Positions 1 to 10,510 are shown, numbered from the stretch's first letter. The stretch is DNA of 64,000 bases from Phalacrocorax aristotelis (GCF_949628215.1 NC_134277.1:34237058-34301057); one strand, 5' to 3'. Translations and numbers: made by a program. Notes: generated by a model not told the origin, from the sequence alone.

Positions 1-754
1 CAGTGAAAAGGTCTCCTCTTGGCCTCCCCAAAATTAAAGCCCCCCCGGTTTCCCGCTGCGGCGGGTGCGGAGGGCTCCCCCGCCGGCCGTGCCGCGCCGC
101 GCCGGGCCGGGCACCGCCGGGCCCGCCTTCGCCCGCACGCACGGACGGAGCGGGTCCCTGGACGAAAATCGTGACAACAAACGGCTGCGTCCAGATATTC
201 CGCTTTACTGGCCCTGTGACACACGGCGTGTACTTGGAAGTCTGGATTTCAAAGAAAAGGGAGTTGTTTATTTAAAAAATAAAAAAGAAATAAAAGAAGA
301 AAGCGCTAGGTTAAAACGCACACGCCGAGATTTTCCTAGTCCCTGGCAGGCAGGTGGGCAGGCAACTGAATCCTCTGGGAACCGGCTCCGCAAACTGGAC
401 CGGCTCTGCTGCCCCGGCCGAGCCTTTCTCCAAGACAGCAAGCTGCAAAATGTTAAGGCGACGCAACAACAACCAAAAGTGCCCAGAACTTCCCTTTACA
501 ACAATTATATATATTAGCAAATCTACACATGCCGAACCTCTCCACCCCTCCTCTCGCCCCGCTTCCCCCCGCCCCCCACGCACGCTTCCCCAAACACTCC
601 TGGTTTCGCATCCGACACCTCCACGGTCCCGGTGCGAGAAGCCAAGGCAGGAGCAGGGCTCTGCGGCCCGAGGAGGGAGGCGCCGGGGGAGCACCTGCTC
701 GGTGCCCTGGGCGTCCCCGGCCCCCAGCCCCGACCCGCCGGGCCCCGGCGCTCC
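1..754 (-). other. FERD3L 3' UTR and downstream flank
   Basis: There is no supportable coding sequence here. Positions 540-754 are GC-rich and continue the CpG island of the gene. Positions 265-320 and 495-520 are AT-rich, as expected of a 3' UTR. Positions 45-150 are again very GC-rich. The open frames in this stretch are by-products of high GC and show no recognisable domain. If synteny holds, TWIST1 would lie further left, outside the window. Confidence 0.5.
267..272 (-). terminator. candidate FERD3L poly(A) signal
   Basis: TTTATT on the plus strand reads AATAAA on the minus strand, about 485 nt past the FERD3L stop codon and in an AT-rich patch. It is the first canonical hexamer I see downstream of the stop on that strand. 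The hexamer alone is weak evidence. Confidence 0.35.
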
Positions 755-1345
755 CTAGCTCGCCTCCTGCCTGCTGCAGCCGTCCAGGAGCTCAGTCATG
801 AAAGAGATGTAGACTATGGCCAGGCGCAATGTCTCTATCCGGGAGAGCCTCTTCTCGTAGGCGAAGGTGGGCACCTTCTTCCTCAGCTGATCAAACGCCT
901 CGTTGAGGTTGAACATCCTCTTCCTCTCCCTTATGTTGGCAGCCTGGCGCTGGGCGTAGGTGATAACTCGCTTTCTCCTGGGTCTGTCCAGAAGGGAAGC
1001 GCTCCGCACCCTCTCCTCTTCCTCCTCCTCCTCGTCGTCGTCTTCGGGATCTCCATCTCCGAAGGCAGACAGGGGCAGCCCCCGGGCCATCCCCTCCCGG
1101 AGCGACAGGGGTCTGTCCCCGAAGGGAGGCCCGGAGGTGACCTCGCAGAGCCCCAGGCCGGGCCCGGCCCGGGGGGGGGCCGGGGGGGCTCCCAGGGAGA
1201 GGTCGGCCACGAAATCCAGCACCGAGGCGCCCAGCAACCCCTCCGGGCAGGGCACCTGCGGGGCTCTGCCGTGCAACTCATCCAGCAGCCCTGGGCGCTG
1301 GTGGGCTGGGAAGAGGCTGGCTGACATCTTACTTCAGAGAGGGCT
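600..1345. promoter_or_regulatory. CpG island covering the FERD3L CDS
   Basis: GC content is high and CpG dinucleotides are frequent across the whole coding exon and the start of the 3' flank. Beyond about 1400 the sequence falls to ordinary composition. Islands that cover the body of a short developmental bHLH gene are commonly Polycomb targets (general knowledge, not shown here). Confidence 0.7.
755..1327 (-). CDS. FERD3L: Fer3-like bHLH transcription factor (NATO3/N-TWIST), complete single exon
   Basis: Encodes 190 residues. Residues 36-45 ([15 protein letters not shown]) match the conserved N-terminal motif of vertebrate FERD3L. Residues 91-105 are a run of Asp/Glu encoded by a TCC-rich stretch on the plus strand. 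The bHLH domain spans about 117-181. Its basic region contains NIRERKRM, with the E-box-contacting Glu at 134. Helix 1 is [15 protein letters not shown], the loop is TFAYEKR, and helix 2 is [21 protein letters not shown]. The family is nuclear, dimerises with E proteins, binds E-boxes and acts in floor-plate and midbrain neurogenesis (established knowledge). The start is secure: an in-frame TGA lies 9 nt upstream (1334-1336), there is a purine at -3, and the next Met is residue 80. The protein is longer than the mammalian one (about 166 residues as I recall), because of extra sequence before [10 protein letters not shown] and a Pro/Gly/Ala-rich stretch at 47-60. The stop is TAG. No frameshift or missing key residue is seen. 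TWIST1 is a paralogue, but the basic region here is FERD3L-type. Confidence 0.97.
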   Translation of the reverse strand: MSASLFPAHQRPGLLDELHGRAPQVPCPEGLLGASVLDFVADLSLGAPPAPPRAGPGLGLCEVTSGPPFGDRPLSLREGMARGLPLSAFGDGDPEDDDEEEEEEERVRSASLLDRPRRKRVITYAQRQAANIRERKRMFNLNEAFDQLRKKVPTFAYEKRLSRIETLRLAIVYISFMTELLDGCSRQEAS

Positions 1346-1382
1346 TAATCTGGTCCCCCATCCCCAGCCCCAGCGGCGTTAA

Positions 1383-1390
1383 TATTTATA
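1383..1390 (-). promoter_or_regulatory. TATA box of FERD3L
   Basis: The minus strand reads TATAAATA, ending 56 nt upstream of the ATG. With normal spacing, transcription would start near 1353-1360, leaving a 5' UTR of about 30 nt. The box is flanked by GC-rich sequence on its upstream side (GGGCCG just before TTATAAATATTAA), which is the usual core-promoter context. The start site itself is inferred. Confidence 0.65.
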
Positions 1391-1721
1391 ACGGCCCGGA
1401 TAACAGGATTAGCAGGACTAGAAAGAGCGGCTGTAAAATTTCTCGCCGTGATGCTGATGAGAGGAGACAGGCAGCGCCCTCGGGGACGCGTGGATGCTCC
1501 CGAGAGAGGAGTCCCCAGCGAGTCAATCCTGTCACAGCGATCAAGGGCAGTTCCTTCTTGGCAAAACCCTCCGCTCTTACCTGCTGCGCACTTTTGTCTC
1601 TTCTTACACACCCGCAACCAAACGATTTTCAGCCTCTTTAAAAGCCCGCAGCCGCAGAGCCGGGTCTCCACTGGGCTCGCTTTCCTGCTTTCTGTCGGGA
1701 TCTCTGAACCCTGAGAGACAG

Positions 1722-1740
1722 CCTGACAATTGATGTCAGG
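1722..1740. promoter_or_regulatory. inverted repeat with paired TGACA (TALE-type) half-sites
   Basis: CCTGACA and TGTCAGG form perfect 7-bp arms around ATTGA, and CAATTG (an E-box-like hexamer) sits across the left junction. TGACA is the core recognised by MEIS/PREP homeodomain proteins. Lying 395-413 bp upstream of the FERD3L ATG, it is a plausible binding site, but function is only inferred. Confidence 0.35.
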
Positions 1741-1806
1741 CAAGTGCATGTATGCTTTTAATGATGTCCTGAAGAGGGGACCTGCACGGAGAGGGTCACC
1801 GGGGAA

Positions 1807-1813
1807 TGTTTAC
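1807..1813 (+). promoter_or_regulatory. forkhead (FOXA-type) motif
   Basis: TGTTTAC is an exact match to the forkhead core, about 480 bp upstream of the FERD3L start codon. A second exact copy is at 3199-3205, beyond the second CpG island. FOXA2 is a known floor-plate regulator, which fits the known expression of this gene; binding is inferred. Confidence 0.4.
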
Positions 1814-2238
1814 TCTGTATCCCAGCGCAATGGGAGCTGAATGACAGGACCTCCATTAGCCTAAGTAAGCATTGTAGGGGACCTGATATTGCATTCCCAG
1901 TAGTAACTGTTGGAACCGTCTCTCCATTCCCCCCTAAATCCCCTTCAACTAGAGTTCAAACATCTTTCCAGTAAGAGGCTGCTTCGTAAAGCTCATTTTG
2001 GTGCAGGCGATCTCAAAGCACTTGCTTTGAAACCCCTTCCTCCTGCCCATCAGAGGATAAACCGGTCCTGTTGAGGGCAGCGGTGGCTCTTCCACCCTTG
2101 GCAGAGCCGTCCCGGTCACCGGCGGCGCACGGAGGAATCAGCCTGAACCGCACTCACTGATAGCGCTGGCTACATAGCGCAAAATACCGTGAAATGCATA
2201 TAAACACACCCGTACACCCGACACCGCTGAATACCTTT

Positions 2239-2250
2239 CTTTGATCAAGG
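2239..2250. promoter_or_regulatory. palindromic TCF/LEF-like site
   Basis: CTTTGATCAAGG contains the TCF/LEF core CTTTGATC on the plus strand and a one-mismatch copy on the minus strand. A second match, GATCAAAGG (2576-2584, reading CCTTTGATC on the minus strand), lies at the edge of the next CpG island. Two such sites within 350 bp upstream of a neural bHLH gene suggest possible Wnt input, which is an inference. Confidence 0.3.
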
Positions 2251-2812
2251 TTTCCTTGGGGACGGGCGTTGGGGATTGTTTTGCTTTTGCCTTGGGAGGC
2301 TGGCAGAGGTTAGGCGTTGTGTCTTCACCCTCCCACACCATGGACCATAAACAGCCTGGCCCTGACAATCCCTGGCAACGTTAGACACACCCAGGTTGAA
2401 TCGGATCGATTTTCTTTGGCGCTCGGTTTGTGCACACAGCTCGTTTCGGAGCGGCTGGCCCTTACTCTTGCGCTGCTTTCCGAAAGCCTCATCTTCGCCT
2501 TTGTCAGGCGTTGTTGCCACTCTCGCTTTGGGGCTAATTAGTCTCTAATTTCTAAGGGGATTTCAAAGCCCGTCAGATCAAAGGAGGCGGGTGGGGGCGG
2601 CCGAAGGATCCCGCTCCGCAAGTATCCTTCCTGTTTGCCTACAGGACCGCAAACATTGCCGACCGCGGACCGGGAGCCGCCGTCGTTTACAGCACCGCGA
2701 GCGAAACCCGGATCCCCTTTTCCTGGGAAAGATGCCACGGGAAGAACGCTCCCTCCTCTCCTCTCCCCCCCCCGCCCCGGGGCTCCCCCAGGCTCCGCGG
2801 GCTGCCAGAGTC

Positions 2813-2906
2813 GGGGGGGGGGGGGCAGGGGGGGGAATGGGGTGGAGGGCCGGGCGCACGTGGCGCGGGGGGGGGGCGCGGAGCGGCGCGGGGAGGGGGG
2901 TGCGGA
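2813..2906 (+). other. G-run cluster with G-quadruplex potential
   Basis: A 13-G run (2813-2825) is followed by an 8-G run (2828-2835), then GGGG, GGG and another long G run near 2867-2876. Short interruptions separate these, giving many possible four-run combinations. Long homopolymer G runs are also error-prone in assembly, so exact lengths are uncertain. Confidence 0.6.
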
Positions 2907-2913
2907 AGGTGAG
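2905..2913 (+). other. consensus splice donor inside the CpG island
   Basis: GGAAG followed by GTGAGC is a near-perfect 5' splice site with the GT at 2909-2910. In a CpG island this is the usual layout of a first non-coding exon, here pointing away from FERD3L. There is no transcript evidence and one donor is expected by chance fairly often. Confidence 0.2.
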
Positions 2914-3130
2914 CGGGAGCGGAGCTACGTTGGACAGCTCCGGAGGGGCGGCACTGCGGTACCCGGCGGCTGCGGGGACCCCCCCTCCCCACCCTTCCTG
3001 CGGGCCGACAGCCCACCTCTGCCCGTCCTGCCGCAGCACCACCACCGCCGCTGCCATCGGCGGCGTTCGGTCTGCTTCAGGGATTCAGGGCCGTGCCGAA
3101 GGCTACGTAAAGCGCGCATAGCGGGGGGGA

Positions 3131-6100
3131 TGCTTTTATTCTTAGCAGCGCTAAAAGGTTCCTTAGCGAACAGGGAGAGTGTCGCTCAGCGACGCGCTTG
3201 TTTACGATGCCTGTTGTTCATTAAAACACCTGGTGAATGAACTAATAAGGCAAAGAGGAGCTGTAAAACATCTGCTAAGAGAAGTGTTGAGTAGAGAGCA
3301 TCCAAAAGTAGCAGTAAGTTGAAGAGCTCTAAATGTTAGGTGTTATATAAAAACGCTCGGTGGACAAAGATCAGGTAAATATGATCGATCCGCAAAGGAA
3401 TGTAACTTATTTGAGCTCCTTTTAGGCGAGGCGGCAAGTATTTCGTTTAAAGACATGGAGGTATAAATTAAGGACAAATGTTAGCAAAGATGTGTCACCA
3501 CAGGGTGCGAAATTATCGGGGAAATATAAATACTTCAAATAATGAAAGAAATGAATGGAGAAATGTGAATTCGTCAGCTCTGTGTCAATCTTCACACGAA
3601 TTTACCCTCGTGTGGGAACCAGGCGTTTAGAAGAGGATTGAGCCGCCCTTCATGATCGTCTCTTCAGAAACTGCTCACAGCTCTAGTTTCAGACTTTTGC
3701 AGGACACAAACTACAAAGACATCAGGAAACAGAAGCGTTTTATATTGCAAAAAAATGTAAAGGGGAAGGTCACTGAGTCAGTATTGCATCACAAAGCGAT
3801 ATAAGATTAATGCAGGGTGTGCCTGTCACTGACCCTTAAAGGAAGCACTAAAGCCAGAACTACACCAGGACTGGGAGGTCCCAGCAGAAAATGAAGACTT
3901 GTAGCCAAGGTGAATCCTCCTGTCAAACTGTTTTTGTTTTGTTTTGTTTTTAATTGCTGTTTTTGCCTCCTGATTTCCCCCCTTTTTTTTTTCTAAAATA
4001 TTGATTTTTCTCTAATATAAAATATTTTAAATTATGTATAATAAGATCAATGAACTGTGATTTGAGGTATGTTTTTGAACATTTTTTTTTTCATATTTGG
4101 TGACTTTTAGGTAAAGTATGAAGCCGAGGAAATGCATAATGCATATGCAGTGCTGCAGGGGACAGGTTTTCAGTGCATAGACAATGCAACAATGTAGGGG
4201 AAGCAGAATGAACTCTCGTGAGAGGCTGCTTTATACTCTGAATTCTTCTCAGACCAGATTAGGTGCTCAAACGTGTGTTCTAGATTTATTTTAACTAAGA
4301 CTACAGTTTCCTCTGTGATCCTTTACCTTCCTTCACCTACCTTTAATCATACCTTTTCATTTCACTTGTTTATCACAAAAAACAAATTGCTCACAAGGTG
4401 CTTACTGATGCTGAGCACTGATGGCTACATATTCAAGCCACTTTGCAGCTATTTCCATAACAATTTTTCTTCAGAAATATCTGATATGATTCTTGATGCT
4501 CACGTAGGGTTTGGGTTTAAAACCCAAATGATAACAGCTTTTCTGATCTATTAGCCCTATCAGCAAAGCATATATATCCTCTTCTGCCTACCCGATTATG
4601 TCACAGTTGTTTACAGTTTTGAAAATCGATGTCTCTTAACAAGTCTCCCTATATAACAAATCCAATATCTTTTGTACTGACAGGAGTGAGGGCAACATAT
4701 ATTTTATTTCAGCATACTTCTATAGATATAGTTTTACTCCTTTATATAACCCTGTGTGCTGCATCCCGGTGCTGATAAATTTTCACATCATCGCACAGGA
4801 AAAAACACTCTGACGACTTAGCACTACTGAATAAGATGTTATAGATTTTAACAGTGACCAGTACTTTACTGGAAAATTCACTGGAAGTCAGTGATGATCC
4901 TGGGATGCTGAAATAAGGGGGCACTGTCTGTCAGTTTTAACTCAGTAAGCAAGGAACTGAAAGTTACTGTCTACTCTAGAAACCACAGAAAGTTAGATAT
5001 GCACCTGAAAAAAAAGTCTCCACACTTTTCTTGTAAAATGGGAAAAATCTTCTCTCCTTTAATGGATCCATTAATAATCAGAGAGTTGCTATCGTTCTCA
5101 AACTCTTGCCTGAATAACAGAAACAGATGTAGTGTGTAGCAGACTAATGCTGTCTCTCTCAACTTACTGACATTGCAGCTGCCTGATCTTCTTGTTAAAC
5201 CTTAAAATTGCACTAATGTCCATGGATCAGGACCTCATTACCTCTAAACACGGGGCAGTTCCTGTTCTGTTGAGCTCACAGGTTGCAGATCAGTGCAGTG
5301 TATATGTGTGGAGATGGGGCCAACTTGCAAGGGAATGGACAGAGTCTGGACAGTATCTTACCTTGAGGCTTGCTCAATCAGTGGTGGACAGGAAGGCAGT
5401 ATGGGCACCACCAAGTAATTAATACAAAAAGGAAGTATTTAAGCAAAGCTAGCTGAAGACTGGTTATTTTGATACTAGAAAAATGTAGTAGTATTCAGAT
5501 GAAAGCAAAGCAAAATGTGATTGTATGTGGTATTACTGGAAGGGTAAAGGAAGCCTCTGATGTCTCAATGCATTATGGGATTATATAGGCAGGGAACGTT
5601 GGACAGTGATAGAGGTTATGTTCAAAAAGTTTATGTCTGAGTCTGTTGTGAATCTGAAGGAGGCCAAACAAAATGTAACAGATGAAAACAGTTACTCTTT
5701 TGAGTAACTTGCAAGGAGGAGGCTCTTGAAGTCAAAGTCAAAGCTAATGTAGACCAGAGGAAGCAGTGCCTTGTTGGTTGAAACAGCTGAACAGCTGAAA
5801 AGTTGAACAGCCTTTGGTGTGTTGGAGATAGGTGAGGTGTATGGAGATGAGGACAAGGTTACCTCAATTTGAGTTCTGCAGGTCTTACGCATGGAAAGAA
5901 TTAATTGACTCCATCAGTTAAGAAAAACAAAATGGATACTAGAAATGGGCTCATATTATGTAACTGCTGGCTCTTATCCAAGCGTCAAGATATCATGGAG
6001 ACACTGAGTCCTGCAGAGATGTGAGCACCTGTGTTGGACTCTGTACTCCTCTTGAAGTCTGCCTTCCCTGCTGGGCTGTCTAAGGAACTTGGGGATACCG

Positions 6101-8862
6101 GCTTACAACTCAGATAACTTCAGTCCTGTGCAATTGAACCTTGGGTCTAGAATTAGCAGTGTGTGAATAAACACTAAAAAAAAAACCCAGCGAGATACAT
6201 ATCCAGAGTATGTAGGCAAACACAACTGGATGGTTGGGTGCAGAGGTTAGAATATGAGTCTGTTAGAATTCTCTGCAACCGTTTTCCCCCCAAATACTTT
6301 ACATGTATAGGCAGTATAAGAATTAACTTTATTGTTTATGTTGATGATATATGTGAGTACCCTCTGCTCACAAAGCAGGTGAAGTCCAGCATACCAGTCC
6401 AATGTAGGGACCAGTTCTGTTCTTAAAACCAGAAGATATCCAGTGATGCCAAAGCATCACAGTCTGGTCCCAGAAGTAATTTCAGGCACTGATTCTACGT
6501 GCATCTGTCTGTATGAATGCATTCCTGTGTCACAGCCTGCTTCATAGGACTCCAATTTGAATACAAGCACCCACTTACAGAGATCAAGTTTCACAACTTG
6601 GCTCTCCTTGACAAAAATGTGACAGTCAGTAACATCATTTTTCCCTGGCACAGGAAATCATTAACAAAACTCCATATTTTGCACAAATCCTAACAAAACT
6701 AGGTGTGTTCTGCCAGTAAAGTGTAATTCATTTCTATTTACAGCTGTATTACACATCGTTTGAAGAGTTTAAAGAAGTAACTGTTGATATTTCCCCATAT
6801 GGGACCAAATGACAAAGAAAAAGTTTAAAAATGTAATCTTGGGTAAATCATAGACAAATTAAATGAATAGCTGTGGTTAGGGTGTGATGTGATTCATCAT
6901 GCTTGCAAAGGTTTATGAATGATACTTTTTTCCTTAATCATAACCTTAGGGGTGGGAGGAATTGAGAACAGGACATGTATTAAAGTTGGAATGTCAACCT
7001 TAACTTTGAATTTCCTGGCTTTTTATCAGCGTGCATGAAAAAAATGTGATGTTATTTAAACATAGCCCCTTTCATCTTGATTTTGCTGTATAAATATTGT
7101 TTGTGGAAAATGGAATGCAATAAGAATGTGTATTGTTTACTTAGGAGTCTAGATTTTGTTCCCTAAATCTTTATTACAATTAATGAATTTTATTATTATG
7201 CAATTATGTACTGGAGCCATTAATTAATGCTTTTTTCCTCCTCCACTTCCCACAGTTTGTAAAATGCAGGGAAATGTCAGGCTGAAAGTTATAGTTACTT
7301 AAGGATTTTGCTTATATATCAACAGAATATATGTATGTATGATGGTGGTCCAAGATTCATTACCAGAATCCTATATGTAGGCTCCATTTTTTATTTGGTG
7401 GGATCACCTTGGGTCAAACAAGACATTTTGTCTTTTGCCTTATTCAGCCTTGAATCTTTTGATACTGACAGAACACATGCCAGGTAGGACCTTCTATTTT
7501 GTTTTCATTTTTTAGGATTTGGATATCATCTGCTTCATTTTATAGAATCTGGACTTCCCAGATGATTTTTCATAGTCCACAGGTGCATCTCCTGCAAATA
7601 GCAAGGAGGCCTGCACTGAAACCCACCTTTAAAGTATGGATCTCCTTTGCCAAGCTTCTCAACCATACATTGCATTGCTAGCTTCTGGCTTTGATACTCT
7701 CCTAAGGATATGGAATTTCTTTCCTTGCTAGTCCTGAATCCCCTCTTAACACTTCATGGATTTGTGCATGTTTATGACAATAGTTTTCAATTACCATATC
7801 ACATAGTACCTTTCCCACTGAATTTCCATGTAATTCCCATTCAACATATTAGAAGCCTTTTCTATAATGAATAGTGTTTTCTTTCTTTCTTGTTGCTCAG
7901 TGATTCACCTTCATTTTTTTTTCTGTGCTATGTAAACCATGATTTAAAAATAGGATTTGTAATTTCATATGAGCTTTTCAAAAATATTTCTCATGCTTTA
8001 TCATCTGCCATATCTATGTGCTTGATAGATGTGGACTCAATAAGTATTTTTTGTTTGCAGATGGAAAGCAGAAATAGAATATGGCAAATAAAAAGAGAAC
8101 AATTATAGCAAATAGAACAATACGGTAAACTGGATTTGAAGGCTCCAATTTGAGTTATCTAGAATTTAATTTTAGGGACCTTTTGTGTTATGCAGCCTTT
8201 TAACCTTAAGAAGAACCCATTAAGCTACTCATCTGTGAGTACTTGGCCCAACCATAGGTGGTATATGATTTTTAGATGAATTATATGTAACATACTTTAA
8301 TCCAGTGGTTTATTAACGTGTATCTGGAACATGTTTTTATTAACAACATGGAGGCAACTTTTCTTACTAACCTAGAAGGTTTGATCCTGCAAATATAATT
8401 CTTAAGATACATACCAGCTTTATTGCTATTTGCTAGATTTTTATAAAGTAAACTGCTAAACGAAAGCTTCCGTCCTACGTTCCATCACATTATCCCCACA
8501 TGTGTCTGTGGCAAGGCTGAAATCTTTAGATCTATCATGCTACTTGCTGCCTTTAAACCTATAAAGCCAAATGTTATCCCTCTCTTCTGCCACCAGGACT
8601 TGAGGAAAGGCAGTATACTTTTTCAGAAGATTCACAGATATTTGCTGGCAGCAAAAGCGTATTGAGAAGATGAGTTGTTCTGTCTACTATGGAAGTATGA
8701 CTTACTGGCACTTCTCAGTTCTGACAAATTAGATCTAGCCTGATTTATCCCCTCAGGTCTGTCCTTATCAATGCCCAGTCTCTTTTTGTGTTACGATTCA
8801 CTGTCATGTTCCACCTCTTCTCTCTTAAACTGTCCTTTCTCTTGTCCCTCCTTCTTGGGCTT
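3131..8862. other. non-coding, AT-rich interval
   Basis: No coding, RNA gene or transposon is supportable here. It holds poly-pyrimidine and A/T runs (3925-4040), a tandem AACAGCTGA pair giving two CAGCTG E-boxes 8 bp apart (5784-5797), and the candidate conserved block at 7050-7240. At 3770-3800 a GTCACTGAGTCAGTATTGCA segment resembles a bZIP site. The rest is featureless to the eye. Confidence 0.6.
7050..7240. promoter_or_regulatory. candidate conserved non-coding element
   Basis: This AT-rich, non-repetitive block has clustered homeodomain cores: TTACAATTAATG, TTATTATTATGCAATTATG and CATTAATTAATG. It also has a TTTAAAC/TTGTTTAC forkhead-like motif near 7135. This density of TAAT/ATTA with mixed TF-like words, unlike simple repeats, is typical of deeply conserved enhancers around developmental genes. 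Conservation was not tested. Confidence 0.3.
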
Positions 8863-10510
8863 AGAATCATAGAATCATTTAAGTTGGAAAGGACCTTTAA
8901 GATCACTGAGTCCAACCGTTCACCTAACACTGCCAAGTCCGCCACTAAACCATGTCCCTAACTGCCACGTCTACACGTCTTTTAAATACCTCCAGGGATG
9001 GTGACCCAGTGGTGTCAGTCAATTGGTCAGTCATTGGTCAGTTGTGCCCAGTGACCCCGGCCAGCCTGTTCCAATGCTTGACAACCTTTTTGGAGAAGAA
9101 ATTTTTCTTAATATCCAGAAGAAATAATCAATTTCTTACTATATTATGATCCTAAATAATCTTAACCTCACCTGGTGCAACTTGAGGCCATTTCCTGTTG
9201 TCCCATCGCTTGTTACTAGGGAGAAGAGACCGACCCCCGCCTCGCTACAACCTCCTTTCAGGTAGTTGTAGAGAGCAATAAGGTCTCCCCTCAGCCTCCT
9301 CTTCTCCAGACTAAACAACCCCAGTTCCCTCAGCTGCTTCTCATAAGTCTTGTGCTCTAGACCTTTCACCAGCTTCGTTGCTCTTCTTTGGACAAGCCCC
9401 AGCACCTCCATGTTTTTCTTGTAGTGAGGGGCCCAAACTGAACACTCTATTCGAGGTGTGGCTTCACCAGTGCTGAGTACAGGGCAACAATTACTTCCCT
9501 AGTCCTGGTGGCCTGTAGCATTGAATGTGGTTATTGCGACCCAAGTGCAGGACCCGGCACTTGACCTTGTTAACCATCATACAGTTGGCCTAAGCCCATG
9601 AATCCAGCTTGTCCAGATCCCTCTGTAGAGCCTTTCTTCTCTCAAGCAGATTGACACTCCTGTCCAACTTGGTGTTATCTGCAAACTTACTGAGGGTCCA
9701 CTTGATCCCCTCGTCCAGATCACTGGAAAATATATTAAACAGAACTGGCCCCAACGCTGAGCCCTGGGAACACCACTTGTGACCAGCCTCCAATTGGATT
9801 TAACTCCATTCACCACAACTCTTTGGGCCCAGCCATCCAGCCAGCTTTTTACCCAGTGAAACATATGCTTGTCGAAGCCATGAGCACCCAATTTCTCCAG
9901 GAGAATGCTGTGGGAAAAAGTGTCAAAGGCTGTACTAAGTCTAGGTACACAACATCCACAGCCTTTCCCTCAGCCACTAAGCAGGCCACCTTGTCCTAGA
10001 AGGAGATCAGGTTGGTCAAGCAGGACCTGCCTTTCATAAACCCATGCTGACTGGTCCTGATCACCTGGTTTTCCTGTACGTGGCACGTGATGGCACACAA
10101 GATGATCTGCTCCATAACCTTCCCCAGCACTGAGGTCAGACTGACAGGCCTGTAGTTCCCCAGATTTTCCTTCTGGCCCATTCTCTAGATGGTTGTCACA
10201 TTTGCTGACCTCCAGTCAACTGGGACCTCCCTGGCTAGCCAGGACTGCTGATAAATATTGGAAAGTGGCTTGCTGAGAACTTCCGCCAGCTCCCTCAGTG
10301 CCCTTGGGTGGATCCCACCCGGCCCATAGACTTGTGTGTCCAAGTGGTGTAGCAGGTCATTAACCATTTCCCCTTGGATTATGGGGGCTTCATTTGGATC
10401 CCCATCCCTGTCTTCCACCTCTGGGGGCTGTGTACCCAGAGAACAACTGGTCTTACTATTAAAGAAAGAGGCAAAAAGGCTTGTTTTCTTAATCTCCATG
10501 TGGAACATGG
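8863..10510 (-). mobile_element. CR1 LINE, 5'-truncated, reverse transcriptase relic
   Basis: The 3' tail is at the left edge (AGAATCATAGAATCAT on the plus strand), followed by the usual CR1 3' UTR words. Minus-strand frames recover broken pieces of the CR1 ORF2 protein. These include a segment with GGIHPRALRELAEVLSKPL (10185-10508), the RT motif [17 protein letters not shown] and [13 protein letters not shown] (9996-10181), and [16 protein letters not shown] with FADNTKLD (9590-9793). FADD, the family catalytic motif, is changed to FADN. The last piece is the C-terminal [13 protein letters not shown]...[14 protein letters not shown] (9139-9411). Multiple stops and frameshifts mean it is dead. 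The 5' limit near 10510 is approximate. Confidence 0.93.

Larger units (their letters stand above)
1391..2570 (-). promoter_or_regulatory. FERD3L proximal upstream region
   Basis: No coding sequence is supportable here. The region holds an inverted TGACA element (1722-1740), a TGTTTAC forkhead motif (1807-1813), and AGGGGACCTG twice exactly 101 bp apart (1775-1784 and 1876-1885). It also has a palindromic TCF/LEF-like site (2239-2250) and TAATTA near 2536-2541. Published work, as I recall it, places FOXA2 upstream of Nato3 in the floor plate through a conserved promoter. The forkhead motif 480 bp upstream of the ATG is the natural candidate here, which is an inference. Confidence 0.5.
2575..3130. 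promoter_or_regulatory. second CpG island upstream of FERD3L
   Basis: This stretch is strongly GC-rich with frequent CpG, 1.2-1.8 kb upstream of the FERD3L ATG, and sequence on both sides is much poorer in GC. Overlapping open frames on both strands are low-complexity Pro/Arg/Gly by-products with no domain. It may be a distal promoter, a Polycomb-type element, or the promoter of an unannotated non-coding RNA. Confidence 0.6.

Noticed and set aside
632..1324. Long plus-strand open frame (230 codons) opposite FERD3L, plus other overlapping frames
   Set aside because: It is the antisense shadow of a GC-rich coding exon; the minus-strand frame has an intact bHLH domain and the plus-strand product has only low-complexity sequence.
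2578..3240. Several 109-201 codon frames on both strands in the upstream CpG island
   Set aside because: They are Pro/Arg/Gly-rich by-products of high GC with no domain, and they overlap on both strands.
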